Positions 36,109-44,220 of a stretch of 64,000 nucleotides of DNA are shown here, piece by piece. The notes below the pieces were generated by a model. The model saw nothing but the letters and a program-made list of their open reading frames with translations, ran no database searches and was not told the DNA's origin. Position numbers and translations under genes: made by a program. This DNA comes from JAUMBM01 sp964441755. Lineage in GTDB: Bacteria > Bacteroidota > Bacteroidia > Chitinophagales > Saprospiraceae. Numbering within the stretch: position 1 is the stretch's first letter; each line of letters begins with the position of its first letter. The DNA is taken from contig CAYTVG010000018.1 of the NCBI GenBank assembly GCA_964441755.1, positions 1 to 64,000 on the forward strand. Reading direction: 5' to 3'.

Positions 36109-37089
36109 TTACTTGGAAGTTTCGAAATGCTGCTTGTTGACACCCAGCACATTTTCGGCAGAACCCAGCACTTTTTCGAACCCTGCCCGTGCGTAGTAAC
36201 CAAGGCGCGAGTTGCCCGTCGGTACATCCTGCGGCAGGAAGCCGAGGTATTTGAGCGTTTTGAACACACTGCCTTTGACCAGATCATGGTGCGGAAAGCC
36301 GGGCTCTGTACAGCCGAGGCAAGGGTGGTTGGCCCGCGTCTTGCTCGATGTACGATTCCACAAAATGCGATTGCAGCTTGCCCGCGTCATAGGTCCGCGG
36401 CAACCGACCTCATAGAAAAGGCAACCACCACGCTTGCCAAAGTGGCCGTCTACCTTTTGTGCAAAGCTCACGGCATTCGGACAGCCGGTCTGCACAAAAT
36501 CGGTAAAGAAAGTTTTTGGGCGGTGGAACTCATCCAGCAGCACGTCGCCTATGCGGCCGGTAGCGATGGCTACCAGTATCTGCGTGATCCAGTCAGGATG
36601 TGCAGGGCAGCCCGGGATATTGATAACAGGCAAACCTCCCTTTGACTTGTAACCGGCGCCTAAGAAACCGCCTTTTTCTGTCTTCAGGAATTGCATACCC
36701 GTACTTTCGCTGGGATTGGGAGGAACGGCGGGAATACCGCCCCAGGTGGCACAATCTCCGATGGCAACCACAAAACCGGCAACAGATGATAACTCCCGGA
36801 TCCAGTCCATCATCGGGCGATCACAGAAGTAGTTCATCGTACCTGTACCATTGGGCCCCTGGATGATGGAGCCTTCATACACGAGAATGTCCAGCTGCGT
36901 CTTCCCCTGGATGATATTATCCATCAAGTCGGCAACCTGATGGCCAATTTCGAGGCCGATAGAGGGATGCCAAAGGATGTTGACGCCGAAGTCTGTTACT
37001 AATTCTACTACAGTGGGCTCTTCTGCATTCAGAAACGACATAGTATTGCCGCTGCATGCCCCCCCCTGTAACCAGAGAACATTGGCCAT
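36109..37089 (-). CDS. hhyS: [NiFe]-hydrogenase small subunit, group 1h/1l-like, no Tat signal
   Basis: 326 residues. It starts 'MANVLWLQGGACSGNTMSFLNAEEP' with no twin-arginine signal, so the enzyme is cytosolic or attached to the inner face of the membrane. Iron-sulfur ligands for the proximal cluster are Cys12, the Cys in 'IGDCATWGG' and the Cys in 'NIPGCPAHPDW'; the fourth position, Cys in standard enzymes (CxxC), is Asn15. At the distal cluster the usual His-x-x-Cys is Gln-Thr-Gly-Cys. Later Cys in 'GGCLFYEVGCRGP', 'ASCNRILWN' and 'NHPCLGCTEPGF' are as expected. It passes electrons from the active site to an acceptor, presumably the menaquinone chain. First gene of the leftward operon, behind three operator-like sites. 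Confidence 0.92.
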   Translation of the reverse strand: MANVLWLQGGACSGNTMSFLNAEEPTVVELVTDFGVNILWHPSIGLEIGHQVADLMDNIIQGKTQLDILVYEGSIIQGPNGTGTMNYFCDRPMMDWIRELSSVAGFVVAIGDCATWGGIPAVPPNPSESTGMQFLKTEKGGFLGAGYKSKGGLPVINIPGCPAHPDWITQILVAIATGRIGDVLLDEFHRPKTFFTDFVQTGCPNAVSFAQKVDGHFGKRGGCLFYEVGCRGPMTRASCNRILWNRTSSKTRANHPCLGCTEPGFPHHDLVKGSVFKTLKYLGFLPQDVPTGNSRLGYYARAGFEKVLGSAENVLGVNKQHFETSK

Positions 37090-37171
37090 AATTTGAGTGA
37101 CTTACGGTTAGGAATAATATTTTACTGATGGGGACAATGCAGTCTAAATGACTATGATTTGTTTCCCGACC

Positions 37172-37179
37172 CAAATATA
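37172..37179 (-). promoter_or_regulatory. minus-7 box of the hydrogenase structural operon
   Basis: Minus strand TATATTTG, perfect TAnnTTTG. No TTTG occurs at the minus-33 distance; the first operator (37196-37213) occupies that place, which suggests activator-dependent transcription. The leader would be about 75 bases. Confidence 0.65.
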
Positions 37180-37195
37180 ATTCAGGTTCTTAGAA

Positions 37196-37257
37196 ATAGT
37201 ATGTTTTTACTAAAAGAATTTGAAAAATTTTTCTAAAAATTGGAAAAAATATCCTAA
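37196..37257 (-). promoter_or_regulatory. three tandem operator-like sites upstream of hhyS
   Basis: Plus-strand sequences ATAGTATGTTTTTACTAA (37196-37213), TTTGAAAAATTTTTCTAA (37219-37236) and TTGGAAAAAATATCCTAA (37240-37257) each fit TTAG-N10-CTAA with an invariant CTAA half. Centres are 23 and 21 bp apart, about two helical turns, so they lie on one face of the DNA. They are upstream of the minus-7 box. Confidence 0.6.
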
Positions 37258-37300
37258 TTATGGGTACAACTATTCTATATCAGTCTTTTCCGGGAAAAAA

Positions 37301-37912
37301 TCAGACTAAGGAGGGGTAGATAAGGGAGACAAACTCAGCCTGTCCCCGTTGGGTCATATAGGGAATAATCTGGCTCCAGACAGCCTCTTTAAAAAGTTTT
37401 TCATCAAAAGGCAGCCCTCTCAGTACGCGCTGGGGTAGCCAGAAGATAATAGACATCCATATATTGTTGGCCAGGAGCTCGTTCATCTCATTGGACTGAG
37501 CGATAAGCACCCCGCGGGAGATATCGAAATCGATGCGCCCTTTAATCTGCAGCAACATCCGGTTGATGTACTGATGCCACTTTCCGATAATCTCCGGGTA
37601 GTTGCGCTCGATCTCAAAAATATCGGTAAAGTAAAATTTATACTTCATAAAAAACAGGTAGTAGTTGTCGAGTTTTCTGTCTATCCCCATGAAGGTTTCT
37701 TCGGGCAGGTAGTCGGACAGAATCATCATAAACTCCTGAAAGATTTCATCGTAGACGTAGGACACGATGGCCTCTTTATTTTTGAAATGATACGCGAGGT
37801 TACCGACGCTGATACCGCACTCATCTGCTATTTGTTGCAGTCTGACATTGGCGACACCATGTTCGTTGAACATATTGATAGATCCCTCGAGTATCCGTTG
37901 TTTTGTACTCAT
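37301..37912 (-). CDS. TetR-family regulator (second of two)
   Basis: 203 residues. The N-terminal helix-turn-helix is 'TKQRILEGSINMFNEHGVANVRLQQIADECGISVGNLAYHFKNKEAI'. The C-terminal ligand domain is helical and aromatic-rich ('YYLFFMKYKFYFTDIFEIERNYPEII'). It is a paralogue of the TetR protein at 38264-38917 (shared 'NVRLQ.I.D', 'GN..YH.K.K.AI', 'YPEI', and a similar 'YKFYF'/'YRFFY' segment). It is the last gene of a three-gene leftward unit and lies just upstream of the hydrogenase promoter. Inference: one or both regulators bind the TTAG-N10-CTAA sites. Confidence 0.88.
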   Translation of the reverse strand: MSTKQRILEGSINMFNEHGVANVRLQQIADECGISVGNLAYHFKNKEAIVSYVYDEIFQEFMMILSDYLPEETFMGIDRKLDNYYLFFMKYKFYFTDIFEIERNYPEIIGKWHQYINRMLLQIKGRIDFDISRGVLIAQSNEMNELLANNIWMSIIFWLPQRVLRGLPFDEKLFKEAVWSQIIPYMTQRGQAEFVSLIYPSLV

Positions 37913-37923
37913 ATTGCAGGATA

Positions 37924-38286
37924 TTAATTATAGTTGAGCTGTAGATCGGAAACGTTGAGCACCAATGTACCGCGTTGGTCTTTGGCTGCCTGGCGGCGGA
38001 ACAAGCTGCCGGCAAGCAGTGCCTTTTCGCGGCAGGGATGGCTGGATATCTTCCGAACGATAAATTTCAGCGGCTCTTTGTGGCTTGCGAACAGCAGATC
38101 GATGCACCAGGTACCCCTTCGGCGAACTATTTGTTCAACCACCGAAGACTCCGACAGCCACTTATCGTCTTTGATAAAAGCTATATCGGCCGGGTTGCCG
38201 CGCAGCCCGTCGTACAGGAACTGCGTATTCATCGTTTGCAGCAACCATTTGTAGGTTTCATAGTCAAGACAGCAGCGTGAATGCAT
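37924..38286 (-). CDS. unknown 120-aa protein between two TetR genes
   Basis: 120 residues, no recognised domain. It starts inside the end of the upstream TetR gene (23-base overlap) and ends 11 bases before the next one, so it is translated as part of the same mRNA. Visible features: 'ETYKWLLQTMNTQFLYDGLRGNPADIAF', 'SESSVVEQIVRRRGTWCIDLLFASHKEPLKFIVRKI' and a C-terminal 'GTLVLNVSDLQLNYN'. It has three Cys (two adjacent near the start) but no metal-site pattern. Position suggests a helper or signal partner of the regulators. Confidence 0.6.
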   Translation of the reverse strand: MHSRCCLDYETYKWLLQTMNTQFLYDGLRGNPADIAFIKDDKWLSESSVVEQIVRRRGTWCIDLLFASHKEPLKFIVRKISSHPCREKALLAGSLFRRQAAKDQRGTLVLNVSDLQLNYN

Positions 38287-38917
38287 CGTCGGGCAATTTT
38301 TTTAACTGAAGCAATTGCTGATACTCCAAATGTCCCTGCGGGCTGAATACCGGCAGCAGAGCGCTCCAGAGGCTTGTATTAAAAACGGCATAGTCCAACG
38401 GATTACAGCCGGTAATTTCTTGTCGTTGCAGCCAGTTTTCGAGCATCCAGAGCCAGCTTCCGGCCATTGACTGATAGAAGCCGGGTATTGGCTCCTGCAT
38501 GAATGCCCCCCTGGCCAGGTTGAAAGTAAACATAAGGCCGAGTTGTTGTTCCTGCCAGCGAATGTGTTCCCGATGGCTTTCACCAATCTCCGGATAAGCC
38601 CTGATGACCTCTAAAGTATCCTGATAAAAAAATCGATACTTGTGTTGCAATTGGAAACTGGACAGAAGGTAGCGGTCAATATCTTCGAACAGCGGAAGGG
38701 TTCTGAATTCAGCCAGCAATATTTGCTGCTCAGCCTGTATCTGTCGCCATATATCTGCGATGATGGCATCTTTGGTCTTATAGTGATAGGTAATATTCCC
38801 CAGACTAATAATGGTGGCATCAGAAATATGCTGCAGGCGCACATTGACCAATCCCATCTCATTGAACAGCGAGATGGCGGCCTGAATAATCCTTCGCTTG
38901 GTAGTCTGGCTGCTCAA
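38264..38917 (-). CDS. TetR-family regulator (first of two)
   Basis: 217 residues from a TTG start at 38917; no nearer ATG precedes the DNA-binding domain 'TKRRIIQAAISLFNEMGLVNVRLQHISDATIISLGNITYHYKTKDAI'. The ligand domain is helical with 'QLQHKYRFFYQDTLEVIRAYPEIGESHREHIRWQ'. It is divergent from hypB. An operator-like site (38973-38990) overlaps its own promoter region, consistent with autorepression. Paralogue of the TetR at 37301-37912. Confidence 0.88.
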   Translation of the reverse strand: MSSQTTKRRIIQAAISLFNEMGLVNVRLQHISDATIISLGNITYHYKTKDAIIADIWRQIQAEQQILLAEFRTLPLFEDIDRYLLSSFQLQHKYRFFYQDTLEVIRAYPEIGESHREHIRWQEQQLGLMFTFNLARGAFMQEPIPGFYQSMAGSWLWMLENWLQRQEITGCNPLDYAVFNTSLWSALLPVFSPQGHLEYQQLLQLKKLPDDAFTLLS

Positions 38918-38967
38918 ATTCTAATTATTTGGTTATCCCGAAGATACGCCATGCATCTAACAATAGC

Positions 38968-38975
38968 CAAATTTA
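38968..38975 (-). promoter_or_regulatory. minus-7 box of the tetR unit
   Basis: Minus strand TAAATTTG, perfect TAnnTTTG, about 50 bases before the TTG start; its first three bases overlap the operator at 38973-38990. Confidence 0.55.
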
Positions 38976-38990
38976 GAAATTGTTTACTAA
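38973..38990. promoter_or_regulatory. operator-like palindrome in the tetR/hypB divergent promoter
   Basis: TTAGAAATTGTTTACTAA, a TTAG-N10-CTAA site agreeing with the hypC site at 16 of 18 positions. Its centre is about 6 bp from the first base of the tetR minus-7 box and 45.5 bp upstream of the first base of the hypB minus-7 box. Confidence 0.65.
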
Positions 38991-39002
38991 TAACGGATAA
39001 AA

Positions 39003-39034
39003 TTTGATGCTCTACATCCTATCCTATACATTTG
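39003..39034 (+). promoter_or_regulatory. promoter of the hypB operon
   Basis: TTTG (39003-39006), 20-base spacer, TACATTTG (39027-39034), both perfect. Start would be near 39041, 28 bases before ATG 39069. Confidence 0.75.
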
Positions 39035-39068
39035 TATTCTTCACATCCTTCATTACAACCTATGCATC

Positions 39069-39791
39069 ATGGCAAATTTACGAGTGCTTAAGTCCAACAG
39101 GAACGCGAGGGGAACACTTGCCTGTGACAACACAACCATGCATTTACTGCAGGCCAACGATTTTGTGGCTGATGCTGTAAGGAAATATGCTGCTGAGCGC
39201 AATATGTTGGTTGTTAACATAGTATCTTCTGCAGGCAGTGGAAAAACCACCCTGATGCAGGAAACGGTGAGGCGTTTGGGGGGTGAAATTTCGATGATGG
39301 TGCTGGTGGGAGATCTGGAGACAGAGCGCGATGCCGACCGCATACGAAGTGTGGGCGGCAATGCGCTGCAAATTGTCACAGGCGGTATTTGTCACCTGGA
39401 GGCCCAGATGATCTGGCAGGCTATGCAAGGAATTGACCTTGAGGGGGTAGAGTTGTTGTTTGTCGAGAATGTAGGCAATCTGGTCTGTCCGGCTTCCTTT
39501 GATCTGGGGGAAGACTACCGGGTGACACTTATTGCGAGTACAGAGGGTGATGACAAACCGAAGAAGTACCCTAAAATGTTTTTGACAAGCGAGCTCATGC
39601 TGGTATCAAAAGCAGATCTGCTGCCCTATCTGCCATTCAGCGTGGAGGCAGTAACCCAAGACGCCCGGGATATCAATCCGGCACTGGAGGTGATTACCTT
39701 ATCGAGTACTTCCGGGGAGGGGATAGAGCTTTGGTGCCAGTGGCTGCGAGAGCGGGTTGAGGAGAAAAAAGCCGCGGCCGTAACCACATGA
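39069..39791 (+). CDS. hypB: hydrogenase nickel incorporation GTPase HypB
   Basis: 240 residues. G1 'NIVSSAGSGKTTLMQ' (about 50-64), 'VLVGDLETERDADRIR', the metal-binding 'TGGICHLEAQM' (Cys-His pair of the G-domain site), 'LLFVENVGNLVCPASFDLGED' and 'LVSKADLLP' are all HypB marks. It has neither the N-terminal CxxCGC metal motif nor a His-rich stretch, so it relies on the G-domain site and on HypA (48734) for nickel delivery. First gene of the rightward maturation and metal uptake operon; hypF follows 1 base after. Confidence 0.96.
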   Translation: MANLRVLKSNRNARGTLACDNTTMHLLQANDFVADAVRKYAAERNMLVVNIVSSAGSGKTTLMQETVRRLGGEISMMVLVGDLETERDADRIRSVGGNALQIVTGGICHLEAQMIWQAMQGIDLEGVELLFVENVGNLVCPASFDLGEDYRVTLIASTEGDDKPKKYPKMFLTSELMLVSKADLLPYLPFSVEAVTQDARDINPALEVITLSSTSGEGIELWCQWLRERVEEKKAAAVTT

Positions 39792-39792
39792 T

Positions 39793-42060
39793 ATGCATTC
39801 TTATCATCTTCACATCCGTGGTCAGGTACAAGGTGTAGGCTTCAGGCCTTTCGTATATCGGCTGGCGCAGCAGTACGGTTTGCGGGGCACAGTATCCAAT
39901 GGTACCGATGGTGTGCATATACACATCAATGCATCTCCGGAGGTTTTCGGTTTTTTCAGGGAAGATATATACCGCCGGGCGCCCTCTATGGCGCGCATTA
40001 CGGCTGTCGACTGGACGGAGACGGGCGCCGTTGACTATGCGGATTTTTCCATCGTACAGTCTGCTGTCCATGACGACCGCAATGTGCTCCTTAGCCCTGA
40101 CTTTGGGCTTTGTGCCGCCTGCAGGGAGGAATTGTGGGATGCGGGCAACAGGCGTTATCAGTTTCCCTTCATCACCTGCACCCAGTGTGGCCCCCGATTG
40201 TCGGTAATCGACAATATCCCTTATGATCGCAATTACACCACGATGGCGCCCTTCGTCATGTGCGAGTCATGTCAGGAAGAATACGAAGCAGTAACCGACA
40301 GGCGATACTTTTCACAGACCAACTCCTGCGGCTGTTGCGGACCGCAGCTGGCGACACAGGCTATGTCAGCGCCAATAACCGACCCTGTGGGAGCAGCTGT
40401 GTCGTGGTTGCAGTCGGGTGCTATTGTTGCGGTCAAAGGTGTGGGCGGATTTTTGCTGATGTGCGATGCCGGTAATGCCGATGCCATAGGGCGGCTGCGC
40501 GAGCGCAAAAACAGGCCCGCCAAGCCGTTAGCACTTTTATACCCCGACATAGGCCGCGCGGAGGCGGATGTACAGCTCAGTGAGGGGGCAAGGGCTGCGC
40601 TGCAGCACAGCAGCTTTCCGATCGTGCTCTGTCCCTTGCAGGCATCACCTGCTTCGGCCTTGCCGACGGAGGTGATTGCCCCGGGGCTCAATCAGATCGG
40701 GCTCATGCTCCCCAACAGCCCGCTGCTCGATCTGTTGGCAAGCCGTTTTGGGGATCCTTTGGTGGCTACCAGCGGCAATGTGAGCGGGGCACCTATTTGC
40801 TATCAGAATGAACAAGCTGCTGTACAGCTTTCTGCTATTGCCGACCGGATACTCATCCACGACCGCGACATCGTCATGCCACAGGACGACAGCGTCTGTC
40901 GGTTTTCCCGAATCTATGACCAGCGCATACTAATCCGCCGCAGCCGGGGGCTGGCCCCCACCTACTGGCATACACAAGAGCAGGCCTATCCGACAGCTTT
41001 GGCCATGGGCGCCGACATGAAGAGCGTCTTCGGCATCAGTCACCAGCAAAATATATACCTGAGTCAGTATCTTGGTAATTTGGGGAGTTATGACAGTCAG
41101 CAGCAATACGAGCAAGTATTGCAGCACTACCTCAGGCTCACTGGCTGTCAGCCGCTGGTCGTACTGCACGACCTGCATCCTGCTTATGCCTCTACCCGGC
41201 TCGCCCGGACATTTGAGGCTGCCGAGCGGCATGCCTTTCAGCACCACAAAGCGCACCTGGCGGCATGTCTTTTCGAAAATGACCTGCTCGACAGCGAGGA
41301 AGCCGTGCTGGGGGTTGTGTGGGACGGGGTTGGCTATGGGGAAGACGGGCAGATATGGGGCGGCGAGTTTTTCCGGTATGCGGCGGGACAATTTTTGCGT
41401 GCCTACCACTTTGATTACTTCGATTATCTGTTGGGCGACAAGATGTCGCTGGAGCCCCGGCTTGCAGCCCTTTCGGTCTGTAAGCAGGCGGCCTGGGCAG
41501 AGGAGTTGCTGCGCCCCAAGTTTACACAGCAGGAATGGCAGCTCTACACCCGCCTGCTGTCACAGCCGGCAGGGTTGCAGACCTCAAGTCTGGGCAGGCT
41601 ATTTGACGCTGCAGCCTGCCTGCTCGGGCTGGGCGACCGCAACACCTATGAGGGCGAAGCAGCCACATACGTTGAGCAGCTGGCGCAGCAGTATATAAGC
41701 GCCAACGGCCCTGATCGAGTCGACAGCTACGTACAGGCACAGGCGAGTTATTACCGGATCCCGACGCACAGCATTTTTCAATACCTGCTTATTGACCTGA
41801 AAAAAGGCCGCGACAAAGCCTATATTGCGGCAAAATTTCATCAGACCCTGGTGCAGATAGTCCACAATGTTGCCCGTTACACAGGCTGTAAGAAGCTTGC
41901 CTTTAGTGGCGGGGTTTTACAAAACGGGCTGCTGGTAGATATGCTCATTCACCGGCTCAGCGCCAGCCATCAGCTATTTTTCCACCGGCAGGTATCGCCC
42001 AATGACGAAAATATAGCACTGGGGCAGCTTGCACTGTATTTAAAAAACCAGCGCCCATGA
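39793..42060 (+). CDS. hypF: carbamoyltransferase HypF
   Basis: 755 residues. Acylphosphatase domain ('HIRGQVQGVGFRPFVYRLAQ', 1-90), two zinc fingers (CAAC...CTQC near 110-135 and CESC...CGCC near 155-185), a YrdC-like domain (about 200-385, 'AVKGVGGFLLMCDA', 'RLRERKNRPAKPLALL') and a Kae1-like domain ('HHKAHLAACLFEN', 'GVVWDGVGYGEDGQIWGGEF', 'FSGGVLQNGLL'). It makes carbamoyl-adenylate from carbamoyl phosphate and transfers the carbamoyl group to HypE for the cyanide ligands. HypE is not encoded here. The stop overlaps the next ATG (ATGA). Confidence 0.97.
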   Translation: MHSYHLHIRGQVQGVGFRPFVYRLAQQYGLRGTVSNGTDGVHIHINASPEVFGFFREDIYRRAPSMARITAVDWTETGAVDYADFSIVQSAVHDDRNVLLSPDFGLCAACREELWDAGNRRYQFPFITCTQCGPRLSVIDNIPYDRNYTTMAPFVMCESCQEEYEAVTDRRYFSQTNSCGCCGPQLATQAMSAPITDPVGAAVSWLQSGAIVAVKGVGGFLLMCDAGNADAIGRLRERKNRPAKPLALLYPDIGRAEADVQLSEGARAALQHSSFPIVLCPLQASPASALPTEVIAPGLNQIGLMLPNSPLLDLLASRFGDPLVATSGNVSGAPICYQNEQAAVQLSAIADRILIHDRDIVMPQDDSVCRFSRIYDQRILIRRSRGLAPTYWHTQEQAYPTALAMGADMKSVFGISHQQNIYLSQYLGNLGSYDSQQQYEQVLQHYLRLTGCQPLVVLHDLHPAYASTRLARTFEAAERHAFQHHKAHLAACLFENDLLDSEEAVLGVVWDGVGYGEDGQIWGGEFFRYAAGQFLRAYHFDYFDYLLGDKMSLEPRLAALSVCKQAAWAEELLRPKFTQQEWQLYTRLLSQPAGLQTSSLGRLFDAAACLLGLGDRNTYEGEAATYVEQLAQQYISANGPDRVDSYVQAQASYYRIPTHSIFQYLLIDLKKGRDKAYIAAKFHQTLVQIVHNVARYTGCKKLAFSGGVLQNGLLVDMLIHRLSASHQLFFHRQVSPNDENIALGQLALYLKNQRP

Positions 42061-43151
42061 AACTGTCAGCATGCCGCTTTTTTTTTCCACCAGCCCTGCT
42101 GCTGGCCGCCCTGCTGCTGGCGGCCTGCGGCCAAAAACCGGCAGAAAAACCAGTATTGCGGCCCGTGCGCGACGCACTGGGCCGTGAGTTGCAGCTAAAA
42201 ATGCCCGTCAATAAAGTGCTGACCATGAAAGCGGGCGCGCTGCGCCTGCTGTGCTATATGGGTGTGCAGGATAAAGTGGGCTACATCGAGCAAAACGAGC
42301 AGAAGCGGCAGGTTACCTACCTCATGGCCCATCCGCAGCTCAGGACACTCCCGGTGCTGGGTATCGGCAATAACTATGATGCTGAGGCAGTTGCAGCCAG
42401 TGATGCTGAGCTTGTCATTGCCACCTACATGACGGCAGCTGAAGCCGATGCCTTGCAGGAAAAAGTGGGTAAGCCCGTTTTTGTGCTCACCTATGGCGAT
42501 ATGGGCGACCGCCTGGAGGAGCTTTTCGGCAGCTTTCGCGCGCTGGGCGCGCTCTTCGACCGCCAGGGGCGGGCCGACAGCCTCATTTTTTTTATAGAAA
42601 AAAACAGGCAGCAGCTGGCAGCCGGCAGCGCCGGTGCTGCCACGGCTACCGCCTACGTCGGAGGGGTGGCCTTCAATGGTGCCCATGGACTGCGCTCTTC
42701 GCGCGTCCGCTATCCGCCCTTCCTGCTGGCAGGCGTCGACAGCCCCGTCGACGGGCTGCCCAACAGCCTGCAGGAGATGGGCGACGGGCAGAAGAATATA
42801 CTCATCGATCCTGAGCAACTTATTGACTGGGATACCGATTTTCTGTTTCTCGATGCTGCCGGCCGCGACCTGTGGGCGCAGGAGCTCCGGCAGGCAGCTT
42901 ACCGGCCGCTGCGCGCATTGCGGCAGGGGCAGGCCTATGTGCTGCTACCCTTCAATTGGCATACAATCAATTACGAACATGTACTGTGCAACGCCTGGTT
43001 TGTAGCCAAGGTGACCAATCCACGCGCTTTTGGAGAAATTGATATCGAGGCGAAGAGCCGTGAAATAACGACCTTCTTCCTGGGCAAAGATGTGTATGCC
43101 AGCATCGACAGCACTTATCGGCCATTCAGAAAAACAGCGGGGCATGACTAA
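42057..43151 (+). CDS. metal-complex ABC transporter substrate-binding lipoprotein
   Basis: 364 residues. Lipobox 'LLLAACGQKP' gives lipidation at about Cys24. A FecB/BtuF-type class III binding fold: 'RDALGRELQLKMPVNKVLTMKAGALRLLCYMGVQDKVGYIE', 'DAEAVAASDAELVIATYMT' and 'YRPLRALRQGQAYVLLPFNWHTINYEHVLCNAWFVAKVTNP'. ATG overlaps the hypF stop by 4 bases and the permease start overlaps its own end by 8, so it is firmly in the hyp operon. Fec-type systems carry iron complexes, cobalamin or, in some bacteria such as Helicobacter, nickel; nickel is the natural guess here. Confidence 0.88.
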   Translation: MKLSACRFFFPPALLLAALLLAACGQKPAEKPVLRPVRDALGRELQLKMPVNKVLTMKAGALRLLCYMGVQDKVGYIEQNEQKRQVTYLMAHPQLRTLPVLGIGNNYDAEAVAASDAELVIATYMTAAEADALQEKVGKPVFVLTYGDMGDRLEELFGSFRALGALFDRQGRADSLIFFIEKNRQQLAAGSAGAATATAYVGGVAFNGAHGLRSSRVRYPPFLLAGVDSPVDGLPNSLQEMGDGQKNILIDPEQLIDWDTDFLFLDAAGRDLWAQELRQAAYRPLRALRQGQAYVLLPFNWHTINYEHVLCNAWFVAKVTNPRAFGEIDIEAKSREITTFFLGKDVYASIDSTYRPFRKTAGHD

Positions 43152-44220
43152 CAAGCACGGAGGAGGAGCGTTATTGCAGCGCTATGCAGCCCATAATCGA
43201 TCGAAGCGTATCTATCTGGTAATTAACTGCCTGTTGCTGGCCGGCCTGTTTGTGCTGGGCATTTCTACGGGGCCGAGCAAACTGGGACTGTCAGATATGC
43301 TGGCAAGTATACAGCCTGCGGGCAATGCAACAGATCGCCATATATTGCTGCAGTTGCGGCTGCCGCGACTGTTGGCAGCCATCATGAGCGGTACGGCCCT
43401 GGCCGTGTCGGGGGTGGTCATGCAGAGTGTGCTCCGCAATCCGCTCGGATCACCCTTTACCTTGGGCATTTCCAATGCCGCTGCCTTTGGCGCAGCCCTG
43501 GCATTTGTATTTATCGACGTTGAAAAAGCAGCAGCATGGCCGGGAAGCGAGGGCCTGTGGCTGCAGCCTTTGCTGGTGACCTTATCGGCCTTTGGCTGGG
43601 CCATCGTCTGCTGCCTGTTCATCCTGCTGATTGCCAACCTCCGGGGGGCAACGCCCGAGAATATGATTCTCACCGGCATTATTGCCAGTACGCTCTTCAC
43701 GGCCCTGACTTCCATCCTTCAATACATTGCAGATGATGTCAAGCTGGCTTCCATCGTATTCTGGACATTTGGCGACCTGTCAAAAGGCGACTGGCAGTCC
43801 CTGTTGCTGCAGTTGCTGCTGGTGGGACCTGTACTGGCGTATTTTATGCACCGGCGTCAGTACTTCAATGCATTGGATGCGGGTGATGAAGTAGCCCACA
43901 GCCTCGGTGTTCGCGTCAACCGGTTCAGACTGGCCGCGATGGTACTCAGCTCGTTACTGACGGCAGCGATTGTTGCCTTCTACGGCATCATCGCTTTCGT
44001 AGGGCTGGTCGTGCCGCATATTGTCAGGAAGCTGATAGGTGGAGATGAGCTCTTTCTGCTTCCCGCAGCAGCCGTGTCGGGTGCCGTTTTTTTGCTGCTG
44101 TGCGATATTGTCGCACACACAGTGCTCAGCCCTGTCGTCATTCCTGTGGGTATACTCACATCGCTGATTGGCGCCCCGCTGTTTATTCTGTTGCTCATCA
44201 GGCGTAAACAATATTATTGA
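43144..44220 (+). CDS. FecCD-family ABC transporter permease
   Basis: 358 residues from ATG 43144, inside the end of the binding-protein gene. About ten membrane segments; family marks 'LQLRLPRLLAAIMSGTALAVSGVVMQSVLRNPLGSPFTLGISNAAAFGAALA', 'LVLTGIIASTLF'-type 'MILTGIIASTLF', and 'GIIAFVGLVVPHIVRKLIGGDE'. One permease gene suffices for a homodimer. Substrate as for the binding lipoprotein; nickel is inferred from the operon. Confidence 0.92.
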   Translation: MTNKHGGGALLQRYAAHNRSKRIYLVINCLLLAGLFVLGISTGPSKLGLSDMLASIQPAGNATDRHILLQLRLPRLLAAIMSGTALAVSGVVMQSVLRNPLGSPFTLGISNAAAFGAALAFVFIDVEKAAAWPGSEGLWLQPLLVTLSAFGWAIVCCLFILLIANLRGATPENMILTGIIASTLFTALTSILQYIADDVKLASIVFWTFGDLSKGDWQSLLLQLLLVGPVLAYFMHRRQYFNALDAGDEVAHSLGVRVNRFRLAAMVLSSLLTAAIVAFYGIIAFVGLVVPHIVRKLIGGDELFLLPAAAVSGAVFLLLCDIVAHTVLSPVVIPVGILTSLIGAPLFILLLIRRKQYY

